This document shows positions 31,276 to 41,467 of a stretch of 64,000 nt of DNA, one piece after another. A program made the translations under genes and the position numbers. The DNA comes from Candidatus Pelagibacterales bacterium (GTDB lineage: Bacteria; Pseudomonadota; Alphaproteobacteria; Pelagibacterales; AG-422-B15): positions 62,001 to 126,000 of the forward strand of contig JAONQW010000002.1 of NCBI GenBank assembly GCA_028412835.1, read 5' to 3'. Within the stretch, counting starts at the first letter, position 1; each line of letters opens with the position of its first letter. The notes under the pieces are model-generated. The model worked only from the letters and a program-made list of their open reading frames with translations, searched no databases and had not been told where the DNA came from.

Positions 31276-32937
31276 ATGCCAGATATCAATCATCGCAATC
31301 CCAAAGAGATTATGACCTTGTCACGCCTAGGTTCATTTTATCAATCAAAATTATCATTCTTAAGAAGCTTTATAAGAGAGTTTAAAGATTGGGAATTTAA
31401 CAAAGACTTATTCGAGCTAGATGAGAGCGGTTATGGTACAGCTGTTTACTCTGTCAAAAAAGACAGTCGAGCATATTCATTAGTTTGCTTTGCAAATGAA
31501 TTAAATTCTACTGAGCGATCAGATCGAGTCATTGCTACTAAGTGGGATGCCGCGTTTGTACTTCATGACGGGATTCCAACTAAAGAAGATATTAAGCGAT
31601 TGAAAGAAAATGTTCCAAAACAAGAAGTAGGGAGAGTTTCCTATAAAGAGTTAACTTTATCTAGAGCAAATAAGTCTGTAAGAATTTTTGAACATACAGT
31701 TGACGCGTTAGCAAGTGGACAACAGCCGGATGAAAATATTGTAAAAGACGTTGGCTATTTATACAGAACTACAGCAGTTTATGGTTCTGGTAAATTTGGT
31801 TTAGCTGATCGCTATAGAATTAAGGAACGTTCTGAAATATGTGGTCCATTTAGATTAGAAATGATGCTTGTTTATTTAGTTCGTCAATTTACTTTTGATC
31901 AAGTAAATCATATTGCCAAATCTAGAAATCCAACTTCAGCTGTTAAGTTATCAGATGACATTGCAAGAAATCTAGGAATTGGCAATTCTACGGGATTAGG
32001 TATGGCCCCTTTTATAGTTAATCATCCTACATTGTTACACAACTGGATTTATTCAAGAGAAGAAGCTTTAAAACAAATTCGTTCTATTGAGAAGGTAGAA
32101 ATTAATGATTTTAATAAGTTTAAAGAGTGCTTTGAAAAATCAAAATTAAATATAAATACTTGGAAAACAGATAGTAAATATCAAATCAATAAGATTAAAA
32201 TTTTAATTAAAGATCTAGAACATTTTGAAAAAAAATATTTATTTAATTTTGAGTTTAACGAAAAATTTTTATGGAATAAATTATACTTATGGATTGAAAA
32301 TGAGCTAAGTGAAGAAGGGATTGAATATATTGTTTCAATGCTCATGGAACCGTATGATAATATTGTAAATCCTTTGGTAGAAAAAATGAGTTCAGAGGAG
32401 GATCTTCATTTTGATATTCCTGGAGAAAGATTAGTGAGTGATTTGATTGATATAATACAAATTAATTATTCTAGTATATTAGATATAGATTTTAATTCTT
32501 CAGAAGAAATTACAAATTTTTGGTTTATCTCAAAAAATAAAGAAGAGCCTAGAGTCGCTAATAGATATGAGGAAGAGGGGTCTGAATTAGAGCAGCCTCT
32601 TGCCATAGCTCGAGATGTTTCTGAGCTTTTTAAAAGACTAAAAGATTTTAGCTCATCAAAAACTATTGCTGAGTTCTTAATGTCCAATAATGATTTACGA
32701 CATGCGGTTCGGCGTTGTTTTATCATAGAAAAATTTCCATATTCAGAAATTCAAGATAATACAATTGGATCAAAATTAGTTCCAATTGATATGTTGAGAT
32801 TAAAATTATCATTTTTTGGGGCACAAAAATTTGATCCACGTTCTGATAAATGGCTACGTATAAATATGTATCAAGGTGCGCCTTTAATAAATGAATTAAA
32901 AAATACAGATGATACTTGGATTTATAATCGACTATGA
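31276..32937 (+). CDS. Conserved protein of unknown function in M19/DUF3726 operon
   Basis: Long ORF (ATG at 31276), same strand, tightly spaced with both neighbours; I recognise no domain. Confidence 0.8.
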   Translation: MPDINHRNPKEIMTLSRLGSFYQSKLSFLRSFIREFKDWEFNKDLFELDESGYGTAVYSVKKDSRAYSLVCFANELNSTERSDRVIATKWDAAFVLHDGIPTKEDIKRLKENVPKQEVGRVSYKELTLSRANKSVRIFEHTVDALASGQQPDENIVKDVGYLYRTTAVYGSGKFGLADRYRIKERSEICGPFRLEMMLVYLVRQFTFDQVNHIAKSRNPTSAVKLSDDIARNLGIGNSTGLGMAPFIVNHPTLLHNWIYSREEALKQIRSIEKVEINDFNKFKECFEKSKLNINTWKTDSKYQINKIKILIKDLEHFEKKYLFNFEFNEKFLWNKLYLWIENELSEEGIEYIVSMLMEPYDNIVNPLVEKMSSEEDLHFDIPGERLVSDLIDIIQINYSSILDIDFNSSEEITNFWFISKNKEEPRVANRYEEEGSELEQPLAIARDVSELFKRLKDFSSSKTIAEFLMSNNDLRHAVRRCFIIEKFPYSEIQDNTIGSKLVPIDMLRLKLSFFGAQKFDPRSDKWLRINMYQGAPLINELKNTDDTWIYNRL

Positions 32938-33548
32938 GAACTTCAAGTGAAATAGAAACAATTTCAAAAAGAGCAACTAAAGCTGCAGGATTTCCATGGG
33001 GTATTGCAGAAGAAGTAGGAAAAAATATTAAGAGTCTTGAGCTTTTAAGTATTTCAGGAATTGAAAACCTAAGTTTATACCTTGAACAGGTTAAAGGAAA
33101 AGAGACATTTGGACCAAAAGAAATAAGTAAAGAAAATAATATAAAACCAAATTCATTTTGTCCTTTCTATACTGGATCTGCATTATTAGACTCTGCAAGT
33201 AAAGTTGAGGAAATTAAAAATATTACTTTGTACTCAATTAATTTTCCAATTTTATTAATACCTTTTATTAATCGTCTTTCAGATAGAATAGGTAAGAAAA
33301 TTAAATTACAAATAGATGATCATAGTTTTATGTTAAATTTGAATAAGTTTATTGCAACAGACACTAATCTTATGGGATTAATAATTGAAAATGCAAAAAC
33401 TGTTAAAATAGAAATTCAAGAGAATGAAGATTCATTTAAGAGTAAAATTTGGGATCAATTATATGAACTTTCAACTGAGACATTTGTTGAGGAAACAGAT
33501 CGACTTAAGGAAAATGCTGCTGGTGCAGGGCTTGCTGACAATGATTAA
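32934..33548 (+). CDS. DUF3726 domain protein
   Basis: SEIETISKRATKAAGFPWGIAEEVGKNIKSLEL; 4-nt overlap with upstream gene. Confidence 0.75.
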   Translation: MRTSSEIETISKRATKAAGFPWGIAEEVGKNIKSLELLSISGIENLSLYLEQVKGKETFGPKEISKENNIKPNSFCPFYTGSALLDSASKVEEIKNITLYSINFPILLIPFINRLSDRIGKKIKLQIDDHSFMLNLNKFIATDTNLMGLIIENAKTVKIEIQENEDSFKSKIWDQLYELSTETFVEETDRLKENAAGAGLADND

Positions 33549-33550
33549 CT

Positions 33551-34549
33551 TTAACTCTGTAAAGAAATAATTTTATTATATAAATCTTCTTTTATATTTA
33601 TTGGTGTATCGGCATTTGCTTCTGCATTAGCAATTCGTTTACTGCCAGGTACTCTTGGACCATCTTGAGATTCAATGTTATTGATTAAGTTTGTAATTTT
33701 CTCTTCAAAGCCTTTGGAATATTTTTCTGGATTAATGGCAATAAAAAATTGTCCAGTCCCAGGAGGCCCTCCTTTGCCATCTGCAAATGAACTAGCTTCA
33801 GTTCCTAAGTTGGCTCCAGTTAAGCAGGCTGTCATTATCTCAACAAATAAACCAATTCCAAATCCCTTATAACCACCGGTAGGTGCCATTGTACCCGTTA
33901 AAGCAATAGAAGCATCCGTAGTATCCTCCCCATTAGGACCAAATGCCCATCCAGTTGGGATTGACTCACCTGATTTGGCTCTTACAGATATCTCACTTTT
34001 TGCAACGACACTTGCTGATTGATCTATTAAGATTTTCACACTGCCTTTATTATAAACAGCTACTGAAATAGGGTTTGTTCCTACCACTGGCTTGATGCCA
34101 CCTACAGGCGCAATAGAAGCAGGTGCATTTGTAAAACCAATACCAATTAATTTTTCTTTAGCTAATGCTTGAGTGTGATATCCCAGAACACCACAGTTAT
34201 AAGAATTAGATATTGCTAAAGAAGCTATTCCATTTTCTTTTGCCGCTGGAATAAGTTCTTTGAAACCTAATGTTATAGCTCTATGAGCAAAACCATTATC
34301 TGCGTCAACAGCAAAAGCCACTGCCGATTGAGAATTAATTTTTGGACTAGCCAACCCTTTAACTTTTTGACATTGAAGATGTAGACAATAAATTGGTAAG
34401 TAGTGAAAGCCATGACTCTTAATACCTTCTAATTCAGCTGCAATAATTCCATGTGCTAATGGTTGAGCATTTTCTTCCGATGCTCCACAGGCCATTAGTG
34501 TCTTTTTTGCTAATTCAAAAGCATCATTCTTAGGTAATTGTGCATCCAT
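33551..34549 (-). CDS. Ldh/malate dehydrogenase-like (YlbC/DpkA) family oxidoreductase
   Basis: KSHGFHYLPIYCLHL, VVGTNPISVAVYN, GGYKGFGIGLFVEIMTACLTGA. Confidence 0.88.
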   Translation of the reverse strand: MDAQLPKNDAFELAKKTLMACGASEENAQPLAHGIIAAELEGIKSHGFHYLPIYCLHLQCQKVKGLASPKINSQSAVAFAVDADNGFAHRAITLGFKELIPAAKENGIASLAISNSYNCGVLGYHTQALAKEKLIGIGFTNAPASIAPVGGIKPVVGTNPISVAVYNKGSVKILIDQSASVVAKSEISVRAKSGESIPTGWAFGPNGEDTTDASIALTGTMAPTGGYKGFGIGLFVEIMTACLTGANLGTEASSFADGKGGPPGTGQFFIAINPEKYSKGFEEKITNLINNIESQDGPRVPGSKRIANAEANADTPINIKEDLYNKIISLQS

Positions 34550-34554
34550 TTAAA

Positions 34555-35988
34555 TTAGAGTTGGATACCTACATTTTTAACTTGCAAATAACCTTTAATA
34601 GCTTCTTGTCCTTTTTCTCGACTATAGCCAGATTGTTTGTATCCACCAAATGGTGTGGCAACACTCCCTGTAAACCAGCTGTTAACATATACTTGTCCAG
34701 CTTGAAGTTGATTCACAGTATTTGTTGCTTGATCAATATCTTTAGTAAAGACACCCGCTGCTAATCCAAATGCAGTATCATTTGCAATATGAATAGCCTC
34801 CTCTTTATCTTTATAAGTTAAAACTGATAAAACTGGGCCAAAAATTTCTTCTTGTGCAATTGTCATGTCATGCTTTACATCGTCAAAAACAGTAGCTTCA
34901 AAGAAATATCCTTCTCGCTCAATGCGTTTACCTCCTGCAACTGCAGTGGCACCTACTTGTTGACCAGAACGTGCATAGTTTTCAACTTTTTGTAATTGTT
35001 GTTCAGATATTAATGGAGTTAACTCAACTCCATCATCATGACCGTCTCCAACTTTTAAACCTTTTGCCATGTTTGCTAATTTTTCAACAAGCTCATCTTT
35101 AACAGACTCATGAACCACCACTCTTGACATTGCAGAGCAAATTTGACCAGCTTGTCCAAAGATTCCACCTTTTGCAGCATTTACTACCTTATCAAGATCT
35201 GCATCAGGAAATACTACAGCTGCAGATTTCCCCCCCAATTCTACTACAGCTGGAATTGCTCTTTCAGCAGCTGCGTGTAAGATTTTTTTACCTGTTAATA
35301 CTGAGCCAGTAAACGTAACTTGGCTAACATCTTTGTGTGCGGTAATCATTGATCCTGCTTCATTACCATAGCCACAAATTATATTTATTAAGCCATTAGG
35401 TACATTAGCATTGTGAATTGCTTTAGCAAAATGGTCTGCGGTAGCAAGAGGTGTAAGTTCAGCAGTTTTAATTACAGTTGCATTACCAGCCGCAAAAGCT
35501 GGCGCAAGTGACCTTGCTAACATCGACATTGGAAAATTCCAAGGGACAATATGTGCTGACACTCCATATGGTTCTAACAGAGTATAATCAATCACTGTAT
35601 TATTTACTGGAATAGTGTTGCCTTCAAGTTTGTCTGTTAGACCACTGTAGTAATCAAAATAATTAGCTGCATCATTAAATTCATGAATTGCGCCAGCAAG
35701 TGGCTTACCGTTTTCACTGCATAATAAACTTCCACCATCATTAGCAACTTTTCTTAATTCATTAGCAATAGTTCTCATTAACATTGCACGCTCCATCGGA
35801 GGCATATCCACAAGCACTCTTGAGTTATGTGCTTGAAGAGCAGCATCGACTGCCATATCTACTTCTTCTTGTTTAGCACATGAAACTTCACCAATAACTT
35901 TGCCAGTAGCGGGATTATTTACTTCAATAACTTCACCAGATGAACTTTCAATCCACTGGCCATTAATATAATTTTTACATTTTTGCAT
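34555..35988 (-). CDS. Aldehyde dehydrogenase family protein
   Basis: FTGSVLTGKKI, VVELGGKSAAVVFPDADLD, GQICSAMSR, EEIFGPVLSVL. Confidence 0.93.
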   Translation of the reverse strand: MQKCKNYINGQWIESSSGEVIEVNNPATGKVIGEVSCAKQEEVDMAVDAALQAHNSRVLVDMPPMERAMLMRTIANELRKVANDGGSLLCSENGKPLAGAIHEFNDAANYFDYYSGLTDKLEGNTIPVNNTVIDYTLLEPYGVSAHIVPWNFPMSMLARSLAPAFAAGNATVIKTAELTPLATADHFAKAIHNANVPNGLINIICGYGNEAGSMITAHKDVSQVTFTGSVLTGKKILHAAAERAIPAVVELGGKSAAVVFPDADLDKVVNAAKGGIFGQAGQICSAMSRVVVHESVKDELVEKLANMAKGLKVGDGHDDGVELTPLISEQQLQKVENYARSGQQVGATAVAGGKRIEREGYFFEATVFDDVKHDMTIAQEEIFGPVLSVLTYKDKEEAIHIANDTAFGLAAGVFTKDIDQATNTVNQLQAGQVYVNSWFTGSVATPFGGYKQSGYSREKGQEAIKGYLQVKNVGIQL

Positions 35989-36068
35989 ATCAGAATTTAA
36001 CTCTAAATTATTAACGATAGCAATAGATATTCTATTACTTAAGAAAAATTATAATGTTTATTTAAGTT

Positions 36069-36698
36069 TTAGTTAAGTAGTGTTGCTACTAAATGTATAC
36101 GATCTTCTTCACCACCATTAATGGCTGTATGGTATTTGGTATTATCAGTTATATAAATATTTCCATCTGAGGGAATGTGAAAACCTGTATCTTCTATAAA
36201 CATACGAGATCCATAGTTAGTCTTAATAGATACATGAATACGTTTTTCTGGATCACGGTGCCAGCTTAACGTTGTTCTTGGAGGCATTTTAATAATTCTA
36301 CAACGACCTATTGCAAAGTGTTCACTTAAGGTTTCGTAAACATGTTTAAAATAAGTATCATTTAATTTTGCATTGAATAATGTGTAGCGTGATTCGTCCA
36401 TGTATGGTTCACGTTCCATTTCTTCAAAAGAAGAGTCAGGTTTTGTCCAATATTTACCTCTTATATTGCCACCAAACCATTCATCTAACTCTTTTTCATC
36501 ATAATTAAGACAAATTGCATTGGATTTAAGGAGACCATCTTTTTGTGGTTGTTCAAAAGGTCTAATTTGAATTAGCTGATCTACAGCTTCACGCATTTTA
36601 CTGATATCAAATGAGATATTCTCGTATTTTTGAACGTACTCATTCATATTAGTAAATGAAGATATTAAGTCTGTATTTTTTAATTTAATTGTAGTCAT
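36069..36698 (-). CDS. Aspartyl/asparaginyl beta-hydroxylase-like 2OG oxygenase
   Basis: RIIKMPPRTTLSWHRDPEKRIHVSIKTNYGSRMFIEDT...HTAINGGEEDRIHLVA; HxD...H arrangement. Confidence 0.7.
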   Translation of the reverse strand: MTTIKLKNTDLISSFTNMNEYVQKYENISFDISKMREAVDQLIQIRPFEQPQKDGLLKSNAICLNYDEKELDEWFGGNIRGKYWTKPDSSFEEMEREPYMDESRYTLFNAKLNDTYFKHVYETLSEHFAIGRCRIIKMPPRTTLSWHRDPEKRIHVSIKTNYGSRMFIEDTGFHIPSDGNIYITDNTKYHTAINGGEEDRIHLVATLLN

Positions 36699-36858
36699 TA
36701 ATATGTATCCTTAACTAATATAGCCTTTTTAGCAAAATTTTCGATATATAAAATGATCAAATTGTCGCAATCTATCAATATAAAAGGTTTAATAAAACTA
36801 TTGATTTAGCTGAATTAACTCTGTTAGAGTGAAAAACAAATTTTTATTAGGATATTAA

Positions 36859-37947
36859 ATGAGCAGTGTTAAACAAGATTTTGTTAAATTTGACCAAGTA
36901 GATAAAAGTTATGACGGCAAGGTTCTAGTTGTTAAAGGTTTAGATTTAGATATAGCAGAGGGTGAATTTCTTACACTTCTTGGACCATCTGGGTCAGGAA
37001 AAACCACCACTTTAATGATGTTGGCTGGTTTTGAAACGCCTACAAATGGGGAAATTTATTTAGATGGTGATCCAATATCAAGCATTCCTCCTCATAAAAG
37101 AGGTATTGGAATGGTATTTCAAAACTACGCTCTTTTTCCCCACCTATCAGTTTATGAAAATTTAGCATTTCCTCTTAAAGTCAGAAAGATATCAAATGAT
37201 ATTATAGATGAAAAAGTTAATAAAACTCTAGAAATGGTTTCTCTTGGAGATTTTGGTATGAGGATGCCAGCTCAATTATCAGGAGGACAACAACAACGTG
37301 TTGCAGTTGCTCGATCATTGGTTTTTGATCCTAAATTAGTTTTAATGGATGAACCATTAGGTGCTTTAGATAAAAATTTACGTGAAAGTATGCAATATGA
37401 ATTAAAACACATTCACGAAAGCTTAGGCGTTACAGTTGTCTATGTAACTCATGATCAAAGTGAGGCACTTACTATGTCTAATAGAATTGCAGTATTTAAT
37501 GATGGTCATGTTCAACAGTTATCTGGACCAAATGAACTTTATGAGACACCAGTGAATTCATTTGTTGCAGAATTCATTGGTGAAAATAATACTATTACTG
37601 GAACTGTAAAAGAAATTTCAGGTAATCAAGCAAAAGTTGAAACTGATAAAGGTGAGAGTGTTATTGCTAATCCTATAGCAGTTAAATCTGTAGGAGAAAA
37701 AACTAAAATGTCATTAAGACCCGAACGTGTCATGATCAATCCAGCTGCTGCCCTAGAAAATAAATTTGATGCAAGCGTAGCTGAAATTATTTATCATGGA
37801 GATCATACTAGAGTACGTGTAAACATTTTAGACGATGATCAGTTCATCTTAAAAATTCCAAATTCTAGTGATGATATTAAGTTGAATGTAAATGATAAAA
37901 TTCAATTAGGTTGGTCCAGCTATGATTGCAGAGCTTTAGACTACTAG
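36859..37947 (+). CDS. potA: Spermidine/putrescine-type ABC transporter ATP-binding protein
   Basis: GPSGSGKTTTLMMLAGFE Walker A, LSGGQQQRVAVARSL, LVLMDEPLGALD, C-terminal TOBE. Confidence 0.9.
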   Translation: MSSVKQDFVKFDQVDKSYDGKVLVVKGLDLDIAEGEFLTLLGPSGSGKTTTLMMLAGFETPTNGEIYLDGDPISSIPPHKRGIGMVFQNYALFPHLSVYENLAFPLKVRKISNDIIDEKVNKTLEMVSLGDFGMRMPAQLSGGQQQRVAVARSLVFDPKLVLMDEPLGALDKNLRESMQYELKHIHESLGVTVVYVTHDQSEALTMSNRIAVFNDGHVQQLSGPNELYETPVNSFVAEFIGENNTITGTVKEISGNQAKVETDKGESVIANPIAVKSVGEKTKMSLRPERVMINPAAALENKFDASVAEIIYHGDHTRVRVNILDDDQFILKIPNSSDDIKLNVNDKIQLGWSSYDCRALDY

Positions 37948-38078
37948 ATCTAGTATAAAAAATCATTTTATCCACTAATTATTAAATAAGATTGTTTTAG
38001 GGGTTGCGTTATTCCCTGATACGTTCTGTAATAAACTCTTAATAATTAATTAATTAATAAATTAGGAGAGACTAAAAA

Positions 38079-39194
38079 ATGTCAAAACTATCTAAAATAA
38101 TATCTTTGATAGCTGTGTTTTTAGCTCCATCTCTTGCAACTGCAGCAGAAGTAAATGTAGTTTCTTGGGGAGGGGCTTATACAGAGAGTCAAAAATTAGG
38201 TTATGGTGACCCATATGCTGAGAAATCAGGAGTTGCTGTAAACTGGATCGATTATTCTGGTGGACTGGGTGAAATTAAAGCTCAAGTTGAATCAGGAGCA
38301 ATCACATGGGATATCATTGATGTGTACGCACGTGATACTATCATCGGTTGTGATGAAGGACTATTTGTTGAATTTGATTTCGACAATGACTTCCCGGCAG
38401 GTGTAAACGGTATGAAAGCAAGTGATGATTTCTTTGCTCCAATGCCTAGTAAATGTGCTGTAGGAAATATTCTATACTCATGGAACTATGCATTTAGTAC
38501 GGATGCATTTACATACAACGAACCAACTACAATGGCAGACTTCTTTAATCCCGATAAATATCCGGGCGTAAGATCTCTATATTCTAGTGCAATGTCTAAT
38601 TTAGAATTTGCTCTGGTTGCTGATGGAGTTGCTGGTGCTGATGTCTATGACTATATGGAAGAAAATGGTATCGATAGAGCGCTTGATAAAATAGCAGAAC
38701 TTTGCGATCACCCACAAGGTGGATGTATTTTCTGGTCTGCTGGCGCACAACCACCTGAGCAAATTGTTTCTGGTGAAGCTGTAATGGCAACTGGTTGGAA
38801 TGGCCGTCACTTTAACGCTATAGTTAATGAAGGTTCTCCAATGAAAATGGTTTGGGATGGTCAAGTCTTAGATTATGAGTACTTTGTTCTCGTAAAAGGT
38901 GGACCAAACCAAGCAGAAGCTATGGAAGCGCTAAAATACTTCACAAGTTCTGAAGGTTTAGCGGGTAGTGCGAAGCATATTGCTTATGCACCTTTCCGTA
39001 TCTCATCTCTTGATATTATCAATGCTGATGAGCCATGGTTTAATTCTCCTACAGCTGGTGCTGTAAGAATTATGCCTCACATGCCAACTGCACCTGCTAA
39101 TACTAAGAATTATGTCCTTATGAACCCAGAGTGGTACGCGGATAATAATACTGAGGTTAACGATGCGTGGGAAGCTTTCAAAGCTAACTTGTAA
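38079..39194 (+). CDS. potD: ABC transporter substrate-binding protein (PotD family)
   Basis: Signal peptide; VNVVSWGGAYTESQKLGYGDPYAEKSG; operon context. Confidence 0.88.
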   Translation: MSKLSKIISLIAVFLAPSLATAAEVNVVSWGGAYTESQKLGYGDPYAEKSGVAVNWIDYSGGLGEIKAQVESGAITWDIIDVYARDTIIGCDEGLFVEFDFDNDFPAGVNGMKASDDFFAPMPSKCAVGNILYSWNYAFSTDAFTYNEPTTMADFFNPDKYPGVRSLYSSAMSNLEFALVADGVAGADVYDYMEENGIDRALDKIAELCDHPQGGCIFWSAGAQPPEQIVSGEAVMATGWNGRHFNAIVNEGSPMKMVWDGQVLDYEYFVLVKGGPNQAEAMEALKYFTSSEGLAGSAKHIAYAPFRISSLDIINADEPWFNSPTAGAVRIMPHMPTAPANTKNYVLMNPEWYADNNTEVNDAWEAFKANL

Positions 39195-39202
39195 GTCAAT
39201 CC

Positions 39203-39236
39203 TTTCCTGGGCAGCCCGTGGGGGCTGCTCCGGAAA
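39203..39236 (+). promoter_or_regulatory. Stable stem-loop between substrate-binding-protein and permease genes
   Basis: TTTCC-T-GGGCAGCC-CGTGGG-GGCTGCTC-C-GGAAA: 8-bp GC-rich stem extended by 5 bp across one mismatch, 9 nt after the stop codon. Confidence 0.75.
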
Positions 39237-39287
39237 TTCAAATTTCTTTTTACTTTAAATTTTCCATAAATTACTTAGTCTATTACT

Positions 39288-40535
39288 GTGTCCGAAGCTA
39301 TTAGAACATCAGATGGAGAACTGCTTTCTGTTAAACTTAAAAAAGTAGAGTCTCGAAGAAGAACAACAGCATTACTGCTGGTTGCGCCACTACTTATATT
39401 TATACTTCTTGCTTATATATTTCCTATTTTTCAAATGCTGACCAGAAGTGTTGATAATACAGAAATGAATATATTATTGGCTAAGACTCATGTCGTTATT
39501 CAGCAATGGGACGGTAAAGAAATGCCAGGTGAGGAAGTCACCTCAACTTTTTATTATGAGTTTAAAGACTTAGTTGCAAATAAAAAACACGGTAAAATTG
39601 CAACACGTCTAAATTATGAAAAAGGTGGTTTTACAAGTTTAATAAAAAAGACTGCAAGAAAACTTGATACATTTGATGAAAGTGGAAATTTTCTTGAACA
39701 ATTTATGGGCGTTCATAAAAGATGGAAAGATATTGAATATTGGCTAGCACTTAAACGTTCGACAGTTTCTTATCATGGACGTAAATACTTAACTGCATTT
39801 GACTATGAACAAAAATTTGATGGGTCTTTCGAAAAGATTCCTGAAAAGAAGAGAATTAATGTTACTCTTTGGTTAAGAACTATTTTTGTTGCTGTTGGTG
39901 TTACCTTTTCTTGTTTTCTTTTAGCTTATCCAATTGCACATCTTTTGTCTGTTCTACCGGTGCGTTATTCAAACCTTTTGATGATTTGTGTTTTACTTCC
40001 ATTTTGGACATCCTTACTAGTTAGAACTTCAAGCTGGATGGTATTGTTGCAAAAACAGGGAGTGCTAAATGATGTTTTAGTTTGGGCAGGTATTGTTGCA
40101 GATGAAGGTAGGTTAGAATTAATGTATAATATGACAGGTACATTTATTGCAATGACACAGATTCTTTTGCCTTTTATGGTTCTACCTCTTTACAGTGTAA
40201 TGAAAACTATTCCACCAAGCTTGATGCGAGCAGCTACATCTATGGGCTCAACACCATTTCACGCATTTAGAAAAATTTATTTTCCATTAACATACCCTGG
40301 CATTAGTGCAGGATCAATTTTAGTTTTCGTTCTTGCTATTGGTTATTATATTACACCTGCTCTTGTAGGTGGATCTAAAGGCGTTTTAATAAGTAATCGA
40401 ATTGCATATCATATGCAGAAGTCTCTTGATTGGGGATTAGCAACTGCGATGGCTGCGGTACTTTTAATTGCGGTGCTGATTGTTTACTGGTTGTACAACA
40501 GACTTGTTGGTATTGATAATATGAGGCTAGGATAA
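39288..40535 (+). CDS. potB: ABC transporter permease (PotB-like)
   Basis: GTG start; C-terminal FHAFRKIYFPLTYPGISAGSILVFVLAIGYYITPALVGG EAA loop. Confidence 0.87.
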   Translation: MSEAIRTSDGELLSVKLKKVESRRRTTALLLVAPLLIFILLAYIFPIFQMLTRSVDNTEMNILLAKTHVVIQQWDGKEMPGEEVTSTFYYEFKDLVANKKHGKIATRLNYEKGGFTSLIKKTARKLDTFDESGNFLEQFMGVHKRWKDIEYWLALKRSTVSYHGRKYLTAFDYEQKFDGSFEKIPEKKRINVTLWLRTIFVAVGVTFSCFLLAYPIAHLLSVLPVRYSNLLMICVLLPFWTSLLVRTSSWMVLLQKQGVLNDVLVWAGIVADEGRLELMYNMTGTFIAMTQILLPFMVLPLYSVMKTIPPSLMRAATSMGSTPFHAFRKIYFPLTYPGISAGSILVFVLAIGYYITPALVGGSKGVLISNRIAYHMQKSLDWGLATAMAAVLLIAVLIVYWLYNRLVGIDNMRLG

Positions 40536-40536
40536 G

Positions 40537-41400
40537 ATGGCTTTACCAAAGTATACCGAGCCTCGTTATCGTATTTGGCATTACACTTACTTACTAATAT
40601 GTACTTCTGTATTTATATTTCTTATTGCACCACTATTTGTAATTTTACCTCTTTCATTTAACGCGGAGCAATATATTCATTTTTCGGATGGAATGCTTGC
40701 TTTAGACCCAGATGCCTTTTCACTGCGATGGTATGAGGATATGGTTTATGGTACTAAAAACCCATGGGGAATAGCGGTTAGAAATAGTTTTCAGATTGCA
40801 TTTTTTGCTACAATTGGTGCTACTACTTTAGGCACAATAGCAGCACTCGGTTTAAGTAGCAGGTATATGCCATATAAGGCATTGATAATGAGTATTTTAA
40901 TTTCACCTATGATTATCCCATTAATTATTTCAGGTTCTGCAATTTTCTTTGGGTTAGCTAAAATAGGATTAGCAGCATCTTTTCCTGGTGTAGTTATGTC
41001 TCATATAATTTTAGGCACACCATTTGTAGTAATTACTGTGACCGCTACTTTAAGTGGCTTTGATGATAGCATTACCCGAGCCGCATCAAGCCTAGGAAGC
41101 CCACCAACCAATACATTCTTTAAAATTACACTACCTCTAATCTTGCCAGGTATTATCTCAGGAGCTTTATTTGCTTTTGTAACGTCTTTTGATGAAATTG
41201 TAGTTATTTTATTTGTTGCTGGTGGCGAAAGATCACTTACAACCATTCCACTTCAAATGTGGACGGGCTTACGAGAACAATTGAGTCCTACAATTATGGC
41301 AGTAGCAACATGTTTAATTGTTATGTCTACTTTAATATTAGTAACAACAGAACTTTTGAGACGTCGTTCAGAGCGTATAAGAGGAATTACACCACAATAA
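40537..41400 (+). CDS. potC: ABC transporter permease (PotC-like)
   Basis: AASSLGSPPTNTFFKITLPLILPGIISGALFAFVTSFDE. Confidence 0.88.
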   Translation: MALPKYTEPRYRIWHYTYLLICTSVFIFLIAPLFVILPLSFNAEQYIHFSDGMLALDPDAFSLRWYEDMVYGTKNPWGIAVRNSFQIAFFATIGATTLGTIAALGLSSRYMPYKALIMSILISPMIIPLIISGSAIFFGLAKIGLAASFPGVVMSHIILGTPFVVITVTATLSGFDDSITRAASSLGSPPTNTFFKITLPLILPGIISGALFAFVTSFDEIVVILFVAGGERSLTTIPLQMWTGLREQLSPTIMAVATCLIVMSTLILVTTELLRRRSERIRGITPQ

Positions 41401-41467
41401 GTTTTTTATTATTAATTTTATTCAATAATTTATTTCTTATTTACATATAAACGTATATTTATTTCTT

